Assembly: GCF_014648355.1 (NCBI RefSeq)
Contig: NZ_BMQY01000001.1
Coordinates: 980,392-1,044,391, forward strand
Direction of reading: 5' to 3'
DNA from: Couchioplanes azureus
GTDB taxonomy: Bacteria > Actinomycetota > Actinomycetes > Mycobacteriales > Micromonosporaceae
Length of the DNA: 64,000 nt
A program made the translations under genes and the position numbers. The notes beneath the pieces are model-generated. The model was not told the DNA's origin, made no database searches, and saw only the letters and a program-made list of their open reading frames with translations. Every line of letters starts with the position of its first letter. Position 1 is the first letter of the stretch. Below are positions 23,430 to 31,590 of this stretch, one piece after another.

Positions 23430-23819
23430 CTAGTGCGTGATCACCCTGTGCGGGGTGAGCCGGCAGACCACCCGGACCACATCCGGCGCGTCGAACGTCC
23501 ACGGGCGGTCGTCGTACTTGAGGCTCAGCTCGTTGATCAGCTCCGGGCCGCCCTCCTCGTCGAGCGTGACCGTGCCCTCCAGGGTGAAGTAGAAATACGG
23601 CTGCGCCGGGTCGTATGCACACACCGACACCCGCGGATCCCGCTCCATGTTCCGGGTCTTCTTCCGTCCCCGTACGGTGGAGAAGATCAGGTCGTCGCCG
23701 TCCCGCTTCATCCAGATCACGGTCGACTGCGGGCTGCCGTCGGCATTGATCGTGGTGACGACGGCGAACGTGCGACCGTCGATCAACGCGCGGACGGTGT
23801 CGGGCAACGAGATCGTCAT
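23430..23819 (-). CDS. PPOX-class flavin/F420-dependent enzyme
   Basis: A 129-aa split-barrel protein of the pyridoxamine-phosphate-oxidase-like class. It shows FAVVTTINADGSPQSTVIWM, a phosphate-binding KKTRNMERDPRVSVCAYD, and YFYFTLEGTVTLDEEGG, the usual order for small PPOX-class F420-dependent oxidoreductases. Cofactor choice between FMN and F420 cannot be settled by eye. ATG 23819 follows CGGGG. It lies between the TPR gene and ispF on the same strand. A truncated relative sits at 37825-38037. Confidence 0.85.
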   Translation of the reverse strand: MTISLPDTVRALIDGRTFAVVTTINADGSPQSTVIWMKRDGDDLIFSTVRGRKKTRNMERDPRVSVCAYDPAQPYFYFTLEGTVTLDEEGGPELINELSLKYDDRPWTFDAPDVVRVVCRLTPHRVITH

Positions 23820-23906
23820 GCCCCGATCATGCCGCACCCCCGGGGACCCCGCGCTGAGGTGGCCGTCACCGGACCGAACCAGCCGCGTGAGGTGGCTGTG
23901 CGTTTG

Positions 23907-24377
23907 TCAGAGTGCGCGGAGCAGTGCGGTCGCGATGGCGGCCAGGCCCTCGCCGCGGCCGGTCAGGCCGAGGCCGTCGGTGGTGGTGCCGGAGACCGTG
24001 ACCGGGGCGCCGACCGCCTCGGAGAGCACCCGCTGCGCCTCGTCGCGGCGCTTGCCGATCTTCGGCTTGGCGCCGATGACCTGGATCGCGACGTTGCCGA
24101 TCTCGTAGCCGTGCTCCCGGACCCGGCGCGCGGCCTCGCTCAGCAGGTCGACGCCCGCCGCACCGGCCCAGCGGGGCTCCGAGGTGCCGAAGTTGCTGCC
24201 CAGATCCCCGAGCCCGGCGGCGCTGAACAGGGCGTCGCAGGCGGCGTGCGCGGCGACGTCGGCGTCGGAGTGCCCGGCCAGGCCGGGCTCGCCGGGCCAC
24301 ATCAGGCCCGCCACCCAGCACACCCGGGTGGGGTCGAAGGCGTGTACGTCCGTACCGATGCCGATGCGCTGGTCCAC
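23907..24377 (-). CDS. ispF: 2-C-methyl-D-erythritol 2,4-cyclodiphosphate synthase
   Basis: Fifth step of the MEP isoprenoid pathway, forming the cyclodiphosphate with loss of CMP. The 156-aa protein has the metal-binding [10 protein letters not shown] (Asp, His), [16 protein letters not shown] with the second metal His, [13 protein letters not shown], and the C-terminal [17 protein letters not shown]. The GTG start lies 4 bp after the ispD stop, so the two are co-translated. The carD-ispD-ispF order is the standard actinobacterial one. Confidence 0.96.
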   Translation of the reverse strand: MDQRIGIGTDVHAFDPTRVCWVAGLMWPGEPGLAGHSDADVAAHAACDALFSAAGLGDLGSNFGTSEPRWAGAAGVDLLSEAARRVREHGYEIGNVAIQVIGAKPKIGKRRDEAQRVLSEAVGAPVTVSGTTTDGLGLTGRGEGLAAIATALLRAL

Positions 24378-24381
24378 GCCG

Positions 24382-25128
24382 TCAGGCTACGCGGAGCAGC
24401 GCCTCGGCGATCACGAGGTCCAGGGGGCGGGTGATCTTCATGGCGAGGTCGGAGCCCGGTACGCAGACGACCGGCGTCCCCGCCTTCTCCACCATCCCGG
24501 CATCGTCGGTGTGGCTGACCCGCCCGCCGTCGCCGACGGGCCCGACCGGCCCCGCCGCGCCGAGCCGGGCGTCGGGCCCCAGCCCGTGCGCCGCGGCGAG
24601 GACGTCGTGCCGGAAGCCCTGCGGGGTCTGCACGCTGCGCAGGACCGAGCGGTCGACCGTACCGAGGACGGTCTCGCCCGGGCCGACCTCCTTGATCGTG
24701 TCGACCACCGGAAGTACCGGGATCACCGCCGGATGCCCGGACCGTACGGCCGCGGCCACGGACTCGACCAGCTCGGACGGCGTCAGGGCGCGGGCCGCGT
24801 CGTGCACGAGGACGATCTCGGTCTCGGCCGGCACCGCGGCGAGCATCGCGGCGACCGAGTCCTGACGTTCCGCGCCGCCCGGCACGACGACGACCGGGGC
24901 GACCGGCGCGAGGAGGGCACGGACGGCGCCGACCTCGGCGGCCGGGGCGGCGACGACGATCATGCGCACCGAGGGGGCGGCCGCGACGCGGCGGACCGCG
25001 TGGACGAGGAGGGGTTCGCCGGCGAGCGGGCGGAGGGCCTTGGGGGCTCCCGGCCCGAGGCGGAGTCCGGAACCCGCCGCCGGAATGAGGACCGCGACGT
25101 CACCGCGAGCATTCAGCTGCGCGGTCAC
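24382..25128 (-). CDS. ispD: 2-C-methyl-D-erythritol 4-phosphate cytidylyltransferase
   Basis: Third step of the MEP pathway, making CDP-methylerythritol. The 248-aa protein has the CTP-binding loop [11 protein letters not shown] followed by [14 protein letters not shown] with the catalytic Lys, [20 protein letters not shown] and [11 protein letters not shown] Gly/Pro-rich insert ([13 protein letters not shown]) lies before [16 protein letters not shown] 25128, preceded by GAGG, is the only plausible start. It sits inside a 21-bp near-perfect hairpin that also covers its ribosome site. It lies 46 bp downstream of carD. Confidence 0.95.
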   Translation of the reverse strand: MTAQLNARGDVAVLIPAAGSGLRLGPGAPKALRPLAGEPLLVHAVRRVAAAPSVRMIVVAAPAAEVGAVRALLAPVAPVVVVPGGAERQDSVAAMLAAVPAETEIVLVHDAARALTPSELVESVAAAVRSGHPAVIPVLPVVDTIKEVGPGETVLGTVDRSVLRSVQTPQGFRHDVLAAAHGLGPDARLGAAGPVGPVGDGGRVSHTDDAGMVEKAGTPVVCVPGSDLAMKITRPLDLVIAEALLRVA

Positions 25129-25140
25129 GTCGCGGTCCTC
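25087..25140 (-). promoter_or_regulatory. ispD: 21-bp stem-loop covering the ispD ribosome site and start codon
   Basis: Positions 25087-25107 and 25120-25140 are inverted repeats matching at 20 of 21 positions, with a 12-nt loop. In the mRNA the upstream arm contains GAGG and the GTG at 25128-25126, so the hairpin would hide both. The downstream arm encodes the strand before the CTP loop. This may make ispD translation depend on ribosomes arriving from carD. Confidence 0.6.
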
Positions 25141-25174
25141 AGTTCGGAGATGGTGCTGGAGAGGTGGTGGAACG

Positions 25175-25660
25175 TCAGGCCTCGGTGAGCACCTTGTCGA
25201 GGAGGACTTCCGCCTCGTCCTTGGTGCTCTTCTCGGCGAGGGCCACCTCGCCGACGAGGATGTCGCGGGCCTTGGCGAGCATGCGCTTCTCCCCTGCCGA
25301 GAGACCACGCTCGCGCTCGCGACGCCAGAGGTCACGAACAACCTCGGCAACCTTGAGCGGGTTGCCGGAGGCGAGCTTCTCGAGATTGGCCTTGTAACGC
25401 CGCGACCAGTTGGTCGGCTCCTCGGTGTGCGGTGCGCGGAGGACGTCGAAGACCTTGCCCAGGCCTTCCTCGCCGACCACTTCGCGCACGCCGACGATCT
25501 CGGCGTTCTCAGCGGGCACGCGGACCGTCAGATCGCCCTGGGCGACCCGCAGGACGAGGTACTGCTTCTCCACGCCCTTGATCGTTCTAGTCTCGATTGC
25601 CTCGATGAGTGCGGCCCCGTGGTGGGGGTAAACAACGGTCTCGCCGACACTGAAAACCAT
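25175..25660 (-). CDS. carD: CarD-family RNA-polymerase-binding regulator
   Basis: Essential actinobacterial factor that binds the RNA polymerase beta subunit and stabilises open complexes, notably at rRNA promoters. The 161-aa protein has the N-terminal Tudor-like RNAP-interaction domain ([32 protein letters not shown]) and the helical DNA-binding C-terminus with the conserved Trp in [14 protein letters not shown] purine-rich AAAGGGG lies 11 nt before the ATG. It is the first gene of the carD-ispD-ispF operon. Confidence 0.97.
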   Translation of the reverse strand: MVFSVGETVVYPHHGAALIEAIETRTIKGVEKQYLVLRVAQGDLTVRVPAENAEIVGVREVVGEEGLGKVFDVLRAPHTEEPTNWSRRYKANLEKLASGNPLKVAEVVRDLWRRERERGLSAGEKRMLAKARDILVGEVALAEKSTKDEAEVLLDKVLTEA

Positions 25661-25994
25661 AGGTTCGAAACCCCTTTCGCTGTGTCTAGGGTAACACGCT
25701 CAGGCAGCGATGTCCCACCCAGACGGTGACTGTTAGTGCAGCTCAGGGGCCCTGTGAGCCGTCTTTCTACCGCTTGACATGCGGCCGAAGAACTGCCTCA
25801 GTCACCCAGCGTGATGAGTTCGTGACCACCGGACTCAGCGAGTCGGATATTCCGGACCTGGAGCTTTTGTGAGGTCAAGCTTATCGCTAGCGGCCGGAAC
25901 GTCCCACCACTGGCGGTCGGGGCCCTGAGTGGGGGAGGCTGGGTGCACGGTCCCCGCAGCACGTGAGACTCTGCGGCAGAGGGGAGGGTGAGCC
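25661..25994. other. 334-bp divergent intergenic region (carD / membrane protein)
   Basis: It holds the carD promoter region (CGTGTTACCCTAGACAC just upstream on the minus strand), an imperfect stem at 25741-25759, an isolated TTGACA at 25774-25779 without a good -10, and the ribosome site GAGGGGAGGG of the rightward gene. I see no further gene. Confidence 0.5.
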
Positions 25995-26774
25995 ATGGGC
26001 AGTTTGAGCGACAACGGCGGCGGCTGGCCGGGCGACGGCGGCTCCCCCGACGGCCTGCCCGGCCTTCCCGAGGAGTGGGGCGTCATCGTCGTCCCGGACG
26101 ACCTGTCCGAGCTGTCCGACGAGGTCACGGCCGTTCAGGCGGAGCTGCACCGGGCCCGGCGGCAGACCCGGTGGCAGCGGTTCGCCGACCGCCCGGGCAT
26201 CCGGGTTCTGCGCCGGCTGAGCGCGGCCGGCCTGCGCGCGCCGGTGCTCATCATCTCCATGGCGATCGTCGTGACGATCGCCAGCCTCTTCGCCTCCGCC
26301 TGGTCCGGGCCGTCCCGGTCCCCGGCGACCCAGCGCAGCGCGAACACCACGGACGAGGGCCCGGAGATGCTGCCCGCCCTCGAGCTGATCGGCACGGACG
26401 GGCAGCCGGTGCCGCTACGGGGCCAGCTCCCGGCGGTCATCCTGCTCACCGAGGGTTGCGACTGCGACAAGCTCGTCGCGGAGACGATCGCCGCCGTGCA
26501 GGCCGGGATCGCGGTCGTGACGGTCCACGGGCCGGCGCCGGCGGCCACCAGGCACACCCCGGCCACCAACGCGACGCCCCAGGCACAGGGCAAGACCGTG
26601 CTCGAACTCCGCGATCCCGCCGGCGGGCTGCGCTCGGCCACCGACCTGAACCGCCCGGACGGCACCGCCGCGGTGCTGCTGGTCGGCCGCACCGGCGAGA
26701 TCGTCCGGAAAGTCCCCCGCGCGGCCACGGTCGCCGTCTTCGAGCCCGACCTGGCCCGGCTCCCCGCCGGATAG
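25995..26774 (+). CDS. membrane-anchored protein with CxC motif, thioredoxin-like
   Basis: A 259-aa protein. Residues 1-75 are cytoplasmic with a short coiled-coil-like stretch (VTAVQAELHRARRQTRW). One membrane helix follows (APVLIISMAIVVTIASLFA). The extracytoplasmic part has LPAVILLTEGCDCDKLVAET, then VVTVHGPAP and TAAVLLVGRTGEIVRK, which would suit a degenerate thioredoxin-like fold with a CxC in place of CxxC. Function unknown. The ribosome site is very strong. It is divergent from carD and convergent with the type III PKS gene. Confidence 0.75.
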   Translation: MGSLSDNGGGWPGDGGSPDGLPGLPEEWGVIVVPDDLSELSDEVTAVQAELHRARRQTRWQRFADRPGIRVLRRLSAAGLRAPVLIISMAIVVTIASLFASAWSGPSRSPATQRSANTTDEGPEMLPALELIGTDGQPVPLRGQLPAVILLTEGCDCDKLVAETIAAVQAGIAVVTVHGPAPAATRHTPATNATPQAQGKTVLELRDPAGGLRSATDLNRPDGTAAVLLVGRTGEIVRKVPRAATVAVFEPDLARLPAG

Positions 26775-26793
26775 CGGTTCCCCGCGGGAGCCG

Positions 26794-27855
26794 TCAGACC
26801 CGGCGGAGCAGGACGCCGTAGAGAGTGAGGCCGGGGCCGAAGGCCAGCATCACCACGTGCCGGGGAGGCTCACGCCTGCGGCGCAGTTCCTCCAGCACCA
26901 GCAGGACCGTCGGCGAGGAGCAGTTCCCGTACGCCGCCAGCACCCCGCGGGACGCCGCCAGGTCGTCGTCGGTGAGGCCGATGCGTTCCTGCACCACGTC
27001 GAGGATCCGCGGGCCGCCAGGGTGCACCGCCCAGCCGTCCACCTCCCCCACCGCCAGCCCGTTGCGGCGCAGCAGGTCCTCGACCAGCGCGCGTACGTGC
27101 ACCGACAGCACGTCCGGGACCTGGGCCGACAGCCCCATGCGGAAGCCCAGGTCGGTGACGTCCCAGGTCATGTGCCCGGCCGTGGTCGTGTCCGTGAGGG
27201 CGGTGACGTCGCTGACCGCGTACCCGCCGACGGCACCCGGCGTGAGCACGACGGCGGCCGCGGCGTCCGAGAAGAGCGCGTGCGAGACGATCTGCTGGAT
27301 GTCCGCCCGGCTGTCCGGCGGTTGCAGGTGCAGGCTGGTCAGCTCGGTGCAGAGCAGCAGTGCCGGCCGGCCGCGGGCCGCCACGAAGTCCGCCACCGTG
27401 CCGAGGCCGGGCAGCGCCGCATAGCAGCCCATGTGCCCCACGAAGAGGCGTTGCAGCGCCGGGGACATGCCCATGTCGCGGGCGAGCAGAATGTCGAGGC
27501 CGGGCGTGGCGTAGCCGGTACACGAGCAGACCGCGAACAGGCCGACCTCGTCGGCCGCGACGCCCGCGTCGGTGAGCGCGCGGCCGACCGCCTCCTTGCC
27601 CAGCGGCACCGCCTCGACCTGGTAGCGGCGCATCCGGCGCTCGGTGGACCAGTCCGACACGTCCTCCAGCAGCGGGCTCACCGCGGCCTGCCGGGTGCGG
27701 ACGCCGGAGTTCGCGAAGATGCGCCGGGCCAGGCCGCGCCGGCCGCCCGCCGCGTAGTGCCGGGCGAAGTACCCGTCCCAGAGCTCGTCCTGCACCGTCG
27801 AGGGCGGCAGCGCCACGCCGATGCCGGCGACGACCGCCTGACCACTTCCGTTCAC
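26794..27855 (-). CDS. type III polyketide synthase (alkylresorcinol-synthase-like)
   Basis: A 353-aa chalcone/stilbene-synthase-fold enzyme that would extend a fatty acyl starter with malonyl units. The catalytic triad is present: Cys in VGHMGCYAALPGL, His in WAVHPGGPRILD, Asn in AYGNCSSPT. GFGPGL-type C-terminal residues appear as AFGPGLTLYG. GTG 27855 follows GGGAGG by 5 nt. The reading frame upstream is not part of the protein. Co-directional with the acyl-CoA-dehydrogenase-like and methyltransferase genes and next to a UbiA gene, it would correspond to AgqA of the agq cluster (recalled from A. missouriensis). Confidence 0.9.
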   Translation of the reverse strand: MNGSGQAVVAGIGVALPPSTVQDELWDGYFARHYAAGGRRGLARRIFANSGVRTRQAAVSPLLEDVSDWSTERRMRRYQVEAVPLGKEAVGRALTDAGVAADEVGLFAVCSCTGYATPGLDILLARDMGMSPALQRLFVGHMGCYAALPGLGTVADFVAARGRPALLLCTELTSLHLQPPDSRADIQQIVSHALFSDAAAAVVLTPGAVGGYAVSDVTALTDTTTAGHMTWDVTDLGFRMGLSAQVPDVLSVHVRALVEDLLRRNGLAVGEVDGWAVHPGGPRILDVVQERIGLTDDDLAASRGVLAAYGNCSSPTVLLVLEELRRRREPPRHVVMLAFGPGLTLYGVLLRRV

Positions 27856-27899
27856 ATGCGCCTCCCCAGGCCGACCCCGTGCATACCCACGCCGGTCGA

Positions 27900-29057
27900 T
27901 CACCAACGCGGGGCGGTGCCCTGCGAGTCCGGATCTCCGCCCAGCGCCGCGACGCCGAGCCAGTCGGCGCAGACGTCCGAGGTCGCGGGCTGCAGCGAGC
28001 CCGCCCGCGCGTCCCGGTAGAGGCGTTCCAGCGGATGGCCGCGGCGCATCGCCGACGTGCCGGCCGCTTCCAGCATCGAGGCGGCGACCTCGGCCGCGGT
28101 CGTGCCCGCGACCAGCTTGGCCCGCCACACCCAGCGGTTGGTCTCGGCGTCGCCGGGCGCCTCGTCGACCCGGCGGGCGGCCTCCATGACGGTCAGGTGG
28201 GCGGCCGCGACGGCCGCGTCGGCCCGGCCGAGGCGCGCGCGTACGGCCGGCAGGTGCCCCAGCTTGCGGGCCTCGACGTGCGCGGCGGCGGCGTCCACGG
28301 CCGCCCGGGCCACCCCCACGTAGACGGCCGCATAGCTGGCCACCATCCAGTGCGGAGCGAGCTGCGCGACGACGAGCGCGAGGCCCTCCACGCCGCCCAG
28401 CAGCGCCGTCTCGGCGACGGTGACGTCGACGTGGACGTCGTGCGAGCCGGTGGCGCGCATCCCGAGCGCGTCCCAGGTCGGCTCGACCGCCACCCCCTCC
28501 CCGGCCGGCACCAGGAACTGCGATACCTGGGACGGGTCGGCGGCGCTGCGGGCCGCGACCAGGTACGCGTCGGCGTACCCCGCGCCCGAGCAGAAGGTCT
28601 TGGCGCCCTTGATGTGGTAGCCGTCGGCGGTCCGCTCGTAGCGGGTCGCCATCTCGGAGAGCCGTGAGCCCGCGCCGCGCTCGCTCATCGCCACGGCGTA
28701 CCAGCTGCCTTCGGCGGCGGCGCGCAGGTAGTTGTCGCGGGCCTCGAGGGCCTCGGGCGGCAGCCCCAGGGCGTCGGCCAGCTCGTCCGTCACGCCGCTG
28801 AGCGCGCCCGTGACGGAGGCGTGCATGTTGAAGACGAGCGCGGTGGCGCCGTTGCCGCGGGCCAGCTCGTACGCGACCGCCGCATAGTCGGCGAAGCCCG
28901 CGCCCATGCCGCCGAGCCGGGCCGGGACCATCAGGCCGAACAGCCCCGAGCGGCGCAGGTCGGCGAAGTCCTCGACGGGGAACGAGCCGCTCCGGTCGTA
29001 CTCGGCGGCCCGGGCCGCGAACCGGGGCGCCAGTCTGCGAGCCTCGTCGGCCGTCAC
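27900..29057 (-). CDS. acyl-CoA-dehydrogenase-fold flavoprotein, likely hydroxylase
   Basis: A 385-aa flavoprotein with the acyl-CoA dehydrogenase fold: FGLMVPARLGGMGAGF, AMSERGAGSRLSE, KGAKTFCSGAGYADAYLVAA, GMRATGSHDVHVD and a C-terminal helical domain. I do not see a clear catalytic Glu in the usual position, which would suit the flavin monooxygenase branch. In this cluster it would hydroxylate the resorcinol ring to a hydroquinone; that role is inferred. GTG 29057 overlaps the methyltransferase stop by 4 bases and has GGGGAGG upstream. 44 bp separate it from the PKS gene. Confidence 0.82.
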   Translation of the reverse strand: MTADEARRLAPRFAARAAEYDRSGSFPVEDFADLRRSGLFGLMVPARLGGMGAGFADYAAVAYELARGNGATALVFNMHASVTGALSGVTDELADALGLPPEALEARDNYLRAAAEGSWYAVAMSERGAGSRLSEMATRYERTADGYHIKGAKTFCSGAGYADAYLVAARSAADPSQVSQFLVPAGEGVAVEPTWDALGMRATGSHDVHVDVTVAETALLGGVEGLALVVAQLAPHWMVASYAAVYVGVARAAVDAAAAHVEARKLGHLPAVRARLGRADAAVAAAHLTVMEAARRVDEAPGDAETNRWVWRAKLVAGTTAAEVAASMLEAAGTSAMRRGHPLERLYRDARAGSLQPATSDVCADWLGVAALGGDPDSQGTAPRW

Positions 29058-29791
29058 ACCTGCACCTCCCCGTGCGAACCCCGTTTGCGGCCGATCCCCT
29101 GATAGAGCACCTGCGTGGAGCGGGTCGGCACCATCCGGCCCAGCCGGCCCGACACGGTGCCGGTCGGCAGCGCCAGCCAGCGGATCAGGCCGGGAACGCT
29201 CGGCCGGATCCCGCGGACCCGCAACCGCACACCGTGCTTCGCGCAATGCATGGTCAGGTCCCTCGGATCGACGAACAACTCGGGATCATGGATGCCCACC
29301 GGCGCGGCGCCGAACCGCTCGCCGAGTGTGACGGATATCAATCGCCCGAGCCGGGTGGCGTTGATCGTGTCCAGCACGAGCAGGCCGCCCGGCCGCAGCA
29401 CCCGGCACAGCTCGGCCACGGTGGCCGGCAGATCGGGCACGTGCTCGAGGATCTCGCCCGCCACCACCACGTCCGCGGACTCGTCGGCCAGCGGCAGCGC
29501 GGCGACATCGCCGGCCAGCACGGCCACCCCGCGGGACGCCGCCTGCTCCAGGCCCGAGCGCCGCAGGTCGACGCCGACATGGCGGTAGCCGAGGTGCTCG
29601 ACGTGCGGGACCAGCAGGCCGCCGCCGCATCCGGCGTCGACCAGGACCGCGCCGGCCCGGGACGCGGCGGGCACCAGCGCCCCGCGCGCCGCCGCCAGCC
29701 AGTGCAGCAGTTCGAACCCGCCACCCGGGCGCCACCACTCGCCGGCGAGGTCGTCGTATTGACGGGGGTCGTTGCGCGCGAGGCGGGACAT
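29054..29791 (-). CDS. SAM-dependent O-methyltransferase, UbiG-like
   Basis: A 245-aa class I methyltransferase. Motif I is VLVDAGCGGGLLVPHV; VGVDLRRSGLEQA, LPLADESADVVVAGEILEHV and LRPGGLLVLDTINATR complete the SAM site. The overall pattern matches UbiG-type quinone methyltransferases (IHDPELFVDPRDL). It probably methylates a hydroxyl of the alkylresorcinol/hydroquinone made by its neighbours. ATG 29791 lies 46 bp from the divergent UbiA ATG. The first gene of the three-gene leftward operon. Confidence 0.87.
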   Translation of the reverse strand: MSRLARNDPRQYDDLAGEWWRPGGGFELLHWLAAARGALVPAASRAGAVLVDAGCGGGLLVPHVEHLGYRHVGVDLRRSGLEQAASRGVAVLAGDVAALPLADESADVVVAGEILEHVPDLPATVAELCRVLRPGGLLVLDTINATRLGRLISVTLGERFGAAPVGIHDPELFVDPRDLTMHCAKHGVRLRVRGIRPSVPGLIRWLALPTGTVSGRLGRMVPTRSTQVLYQGIGRKRGSHGEVQV

Positions 29792-29837
29792 GTGATCGAG
29801 CGTGGCACGTACGCGGCGCAACCACCACACTGCACTC

Positions 29838-30674
29838 ATGCCCGATCTTGTCGCTCTCCTCAGGGCGTCCCACGCCGAACCGGGTGGCGCCGTCACCCTC
29901 GCCATGACCCTGCTGGCCGTCGGCGTCGGGCACCGCGGGTGGGCGGTGGCCGGGGTCGCCGCGGCGGTCGGCGCGACGCAGCTCTCGGTGGGATGGGTCA
30001 ACGACTGGCTGGACGCGGACCGGGACCGCGCCACGGGACGCCGGGACAAGCCCGTGGCGGCGGGGGCGGTCTCCCGGCGTACGGTCGGCATCGCCGGGTT
30101 GCTCGCCTCGGCGGCCATCCCGGTGCTGGGCCTGCCCTTCGGCGCCGCGGCGACCGCCTGCATCACGCTCGTCGGCGTCTTCGCGCTGCTCTACGACTGG
30201 CCGCTCAAGTCGACGCCGCTGTCGGTCGTGCCGTACCTCGTGGCGTTCGGGCTGATGCCGGCCTTCGTGGTGCTCGCCCTGCCGGGTCACCCGTGGCCGC
30301 CGGCGTGGCTGGTCGCGGCGGGTGCGCTCCTGGGCGGCGGCGCGCACTTCGCCAACGTGCTGCCCGACCTGGCCGACGACGCCGCGACCGGCGTGGTGGG
30401 GCTGCCGCACCGCCTCGGGGCCGCCTGGTCGCAGGTCGCCGCCGGCGCTCTGCTGCTGGCCGCGACGCTCACCCTGGTCTTCGGACCCCCCGGGCCGCCG
30501 TCGTGGCCGGGCATCGCGGCCGCCGCGGCCGCCGTCGTGGTCCTGCCGCTCGGCTGGTACGCGGGAAGGCGGGCGCGCCGGCGGGGCACTCGTCAGGTGG
30601 CCATGTTCCGTTCGGTGATCGTGGTGGCGCTGCTGGACGTCGCGCTGCTGGTGGGCAGCGGACGTGTCGTCTGA
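29838..30674 (+). CDS. UbiA-family prenyltransferase
   Basis: An integral membrane aromatic prenyltransferase of 278 aa with about nine helices. The two Asp-rich prenyl-diphosphate motifs are visible: NDWLDADRDRATG near residue 55 and NVLPDLADDAATG near residue 172. It would attach a geranyl-type chain to the phenolic lipid made by the divergent type III PKS operon. The start could also be GTG 29802. Neither start has a ribosome site, and the gap to the divergent methyltransferase is only 10-46 bp, so promoters overlap. Confidence 0.87.
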   Translation: MPDLVALLRASHAEPGGAVTLAMTLLAVGVGHRGWAVAGVAAAVGATQLSVGWVNDWLDADRDRATGRRDKPVAAGAVSRRTVGIAGLLASAAIPVLGLPFGAAATACITLVGVFALLYDWPLKSTPLSVVPYLVAFGLMPAFVVLALPGHPWPPAWLVAAGALLGGGAHFANVLPDLADDAATGVVGLPHRLGAAWSQVAAGALLLAATLTLVFGPPGPPSWPGIAAAAAAVVVLPLGWYAGRRARRRGTRQVAMFRSVIVVALLDVALLVGSGRVV

Positions 30675-30728
30675 GCCTGGCCGCGGGGCGGATGGACGGG
30701 TCGGCGTACGCGCCGGATCTCGGCCCTC

Positions 30729-30734
30729 TAGGCT
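30729..30734 (+). promoter_or_regulatory. candidate -10 (TAGGCT) of the lipoprotein gene before radA
   Basis: TAGGCT lies about 38 nt upstream of the ATG, giving a short leader that contains GGAGG at 30762-30766. Confidence 0.35.
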
Positions 30735-30772
30735 GATCGGCGGAGGATTCTCGATTTTCTTGGAGGACTGTG

Positions 30773-31552
30773 ATGCGCTCGCTGGGAACCCGCCGCGCCT
30801 TCCTGGCCACGGGTGTCGCCACGGTGGCCGCGATCGCGCTCACCGGCTGCAGCGCCGGTCAGGTCGCTGAGACCGCCCTCAAGCGGACCTCCAACCCGGG
30901 CGTCAACGTCGACAACTCCGACCGGACCGTCAGCATCCGCAACCTCACGGTGCAGTATCCGGGCGTCACCGGATATGCGGCAGGTGCGAACGCGCCCCTG
31001 GAGCTGGGCATCTACAACCAGACCAAGCAGCCCGTCACCGTGATGGTGAGCAGCCGGCCCAGCGCCGACCAGGCGAACCGCAAGGGTCTGGTCTCGGCGC
31101 GGCAGGTGGGTCTCGTCGGCGGTGCCGCCGCCAAGCCGTCCGCGCCCACCACCGCGATCCCGGAGCCGTCGGGCAGCCGCCCGCCCGCGACCGAGCTCGA
31201 GGACGAGGGCGAGCAGGTCCCGTCGGCGGACGCGAGCGCTCCGGCGCCCGGTCAGACGCCCAGCACCGCGCCGGCGGCCCCGGCCGCGGCGGCCCGCCCG
31301 GCGCGCATCGAGATCGCCCCGCTGGGCTCGGTGACCTTCCAGCCGGGCGACACGGAGCAGCTCACGGCCATCGGCCTCACCGGCAAGCTCATGCCGGGCA
31401 ACGCCCTCACCCTGGTGTTCGAGTTCAGCAACGGCGCGCAGCCGCTCGTCGTCCAGGCGCCGGTCAGCATCCCGCTCTCGCCTGCCTCCCGGGGACCGGC
31501 CGTCCCGGGCGAGCACGCCGAGAGTGAGGAGCAGGACAACACCCACGAGTAG
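30773..31552 (+). CDS. LpqE-like secreted lipoprotein
   Basis: A 259-aa lipoprotein. RRAFLATGVATVAAIALTGC is a signal peptide with the lipobox LTGC. The mature part has an immunoglobulin-like region (VSIRNLTVQYPGVTGY, LELGIYNQTKQPVTVMV), a long Pro/Ala/Ser linker (~residues 120-180) and a second beta region (IEIAPLGSVTFQPGDTEQL). Position upstream of radA matches LpqE of mycobacteria, though there the gene is divergent. A PCu(A)C-type copper-chaperone relationship is possible but I do not see its Met/His ligand pattern. GGAGG lies 6 nt before ATG 30773. Confidence 0.8.
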   Translation: MRSLGTRRAFLATGVATVAAIALTGCSAGQVAETALKRTSNPGVNVDNSDRTVSIRNLTVQYPGVTGYAAGANAPLELGIYNQTKQPVTVMVSSRPSADQANRKGLVSARQVGLVGGAAAKPSAPTTAIPEPSGSRPPATELEDEGEQVPSADASAPAPGQTPSTAPAAPAAAARPARIEIAPLGSVTFQPGDTEQLTAIGLTGKLMPGNALTLVFEFSNGAQPLVVQAPVSIPLSPASRGPAVPGEHAESEEQDNTHE

Positions 31553-31577
31553 TCCCGGGATTGTCATACGGTCGGGC

Positions 31578-31583
31578 TAGCGT
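31578..31583 (+). promoter_or_regulatory. radA: candidate -10 (TAGCGT) for leaderless radA
   Basis: TAGCGT ends 7 nt before GTG 31591, and no ribosome site lies between. Confidence 0.35.
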
Positions 31584-31590
31584 GGCGCCT

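Noticed and set aside
24382-25128. Long upstream frame of IspD reading into carD
   Set aside because: It overlaps carD in another frame, and its residues do not resemble IspD before the GTG at 25128.
25774-25779. Isolated TTGACA as a -35 promoter element
   Set aside because: No acceptable -10 lies 16-19 bp downstream, and it is ~215 bp from the nearest rightward gene.
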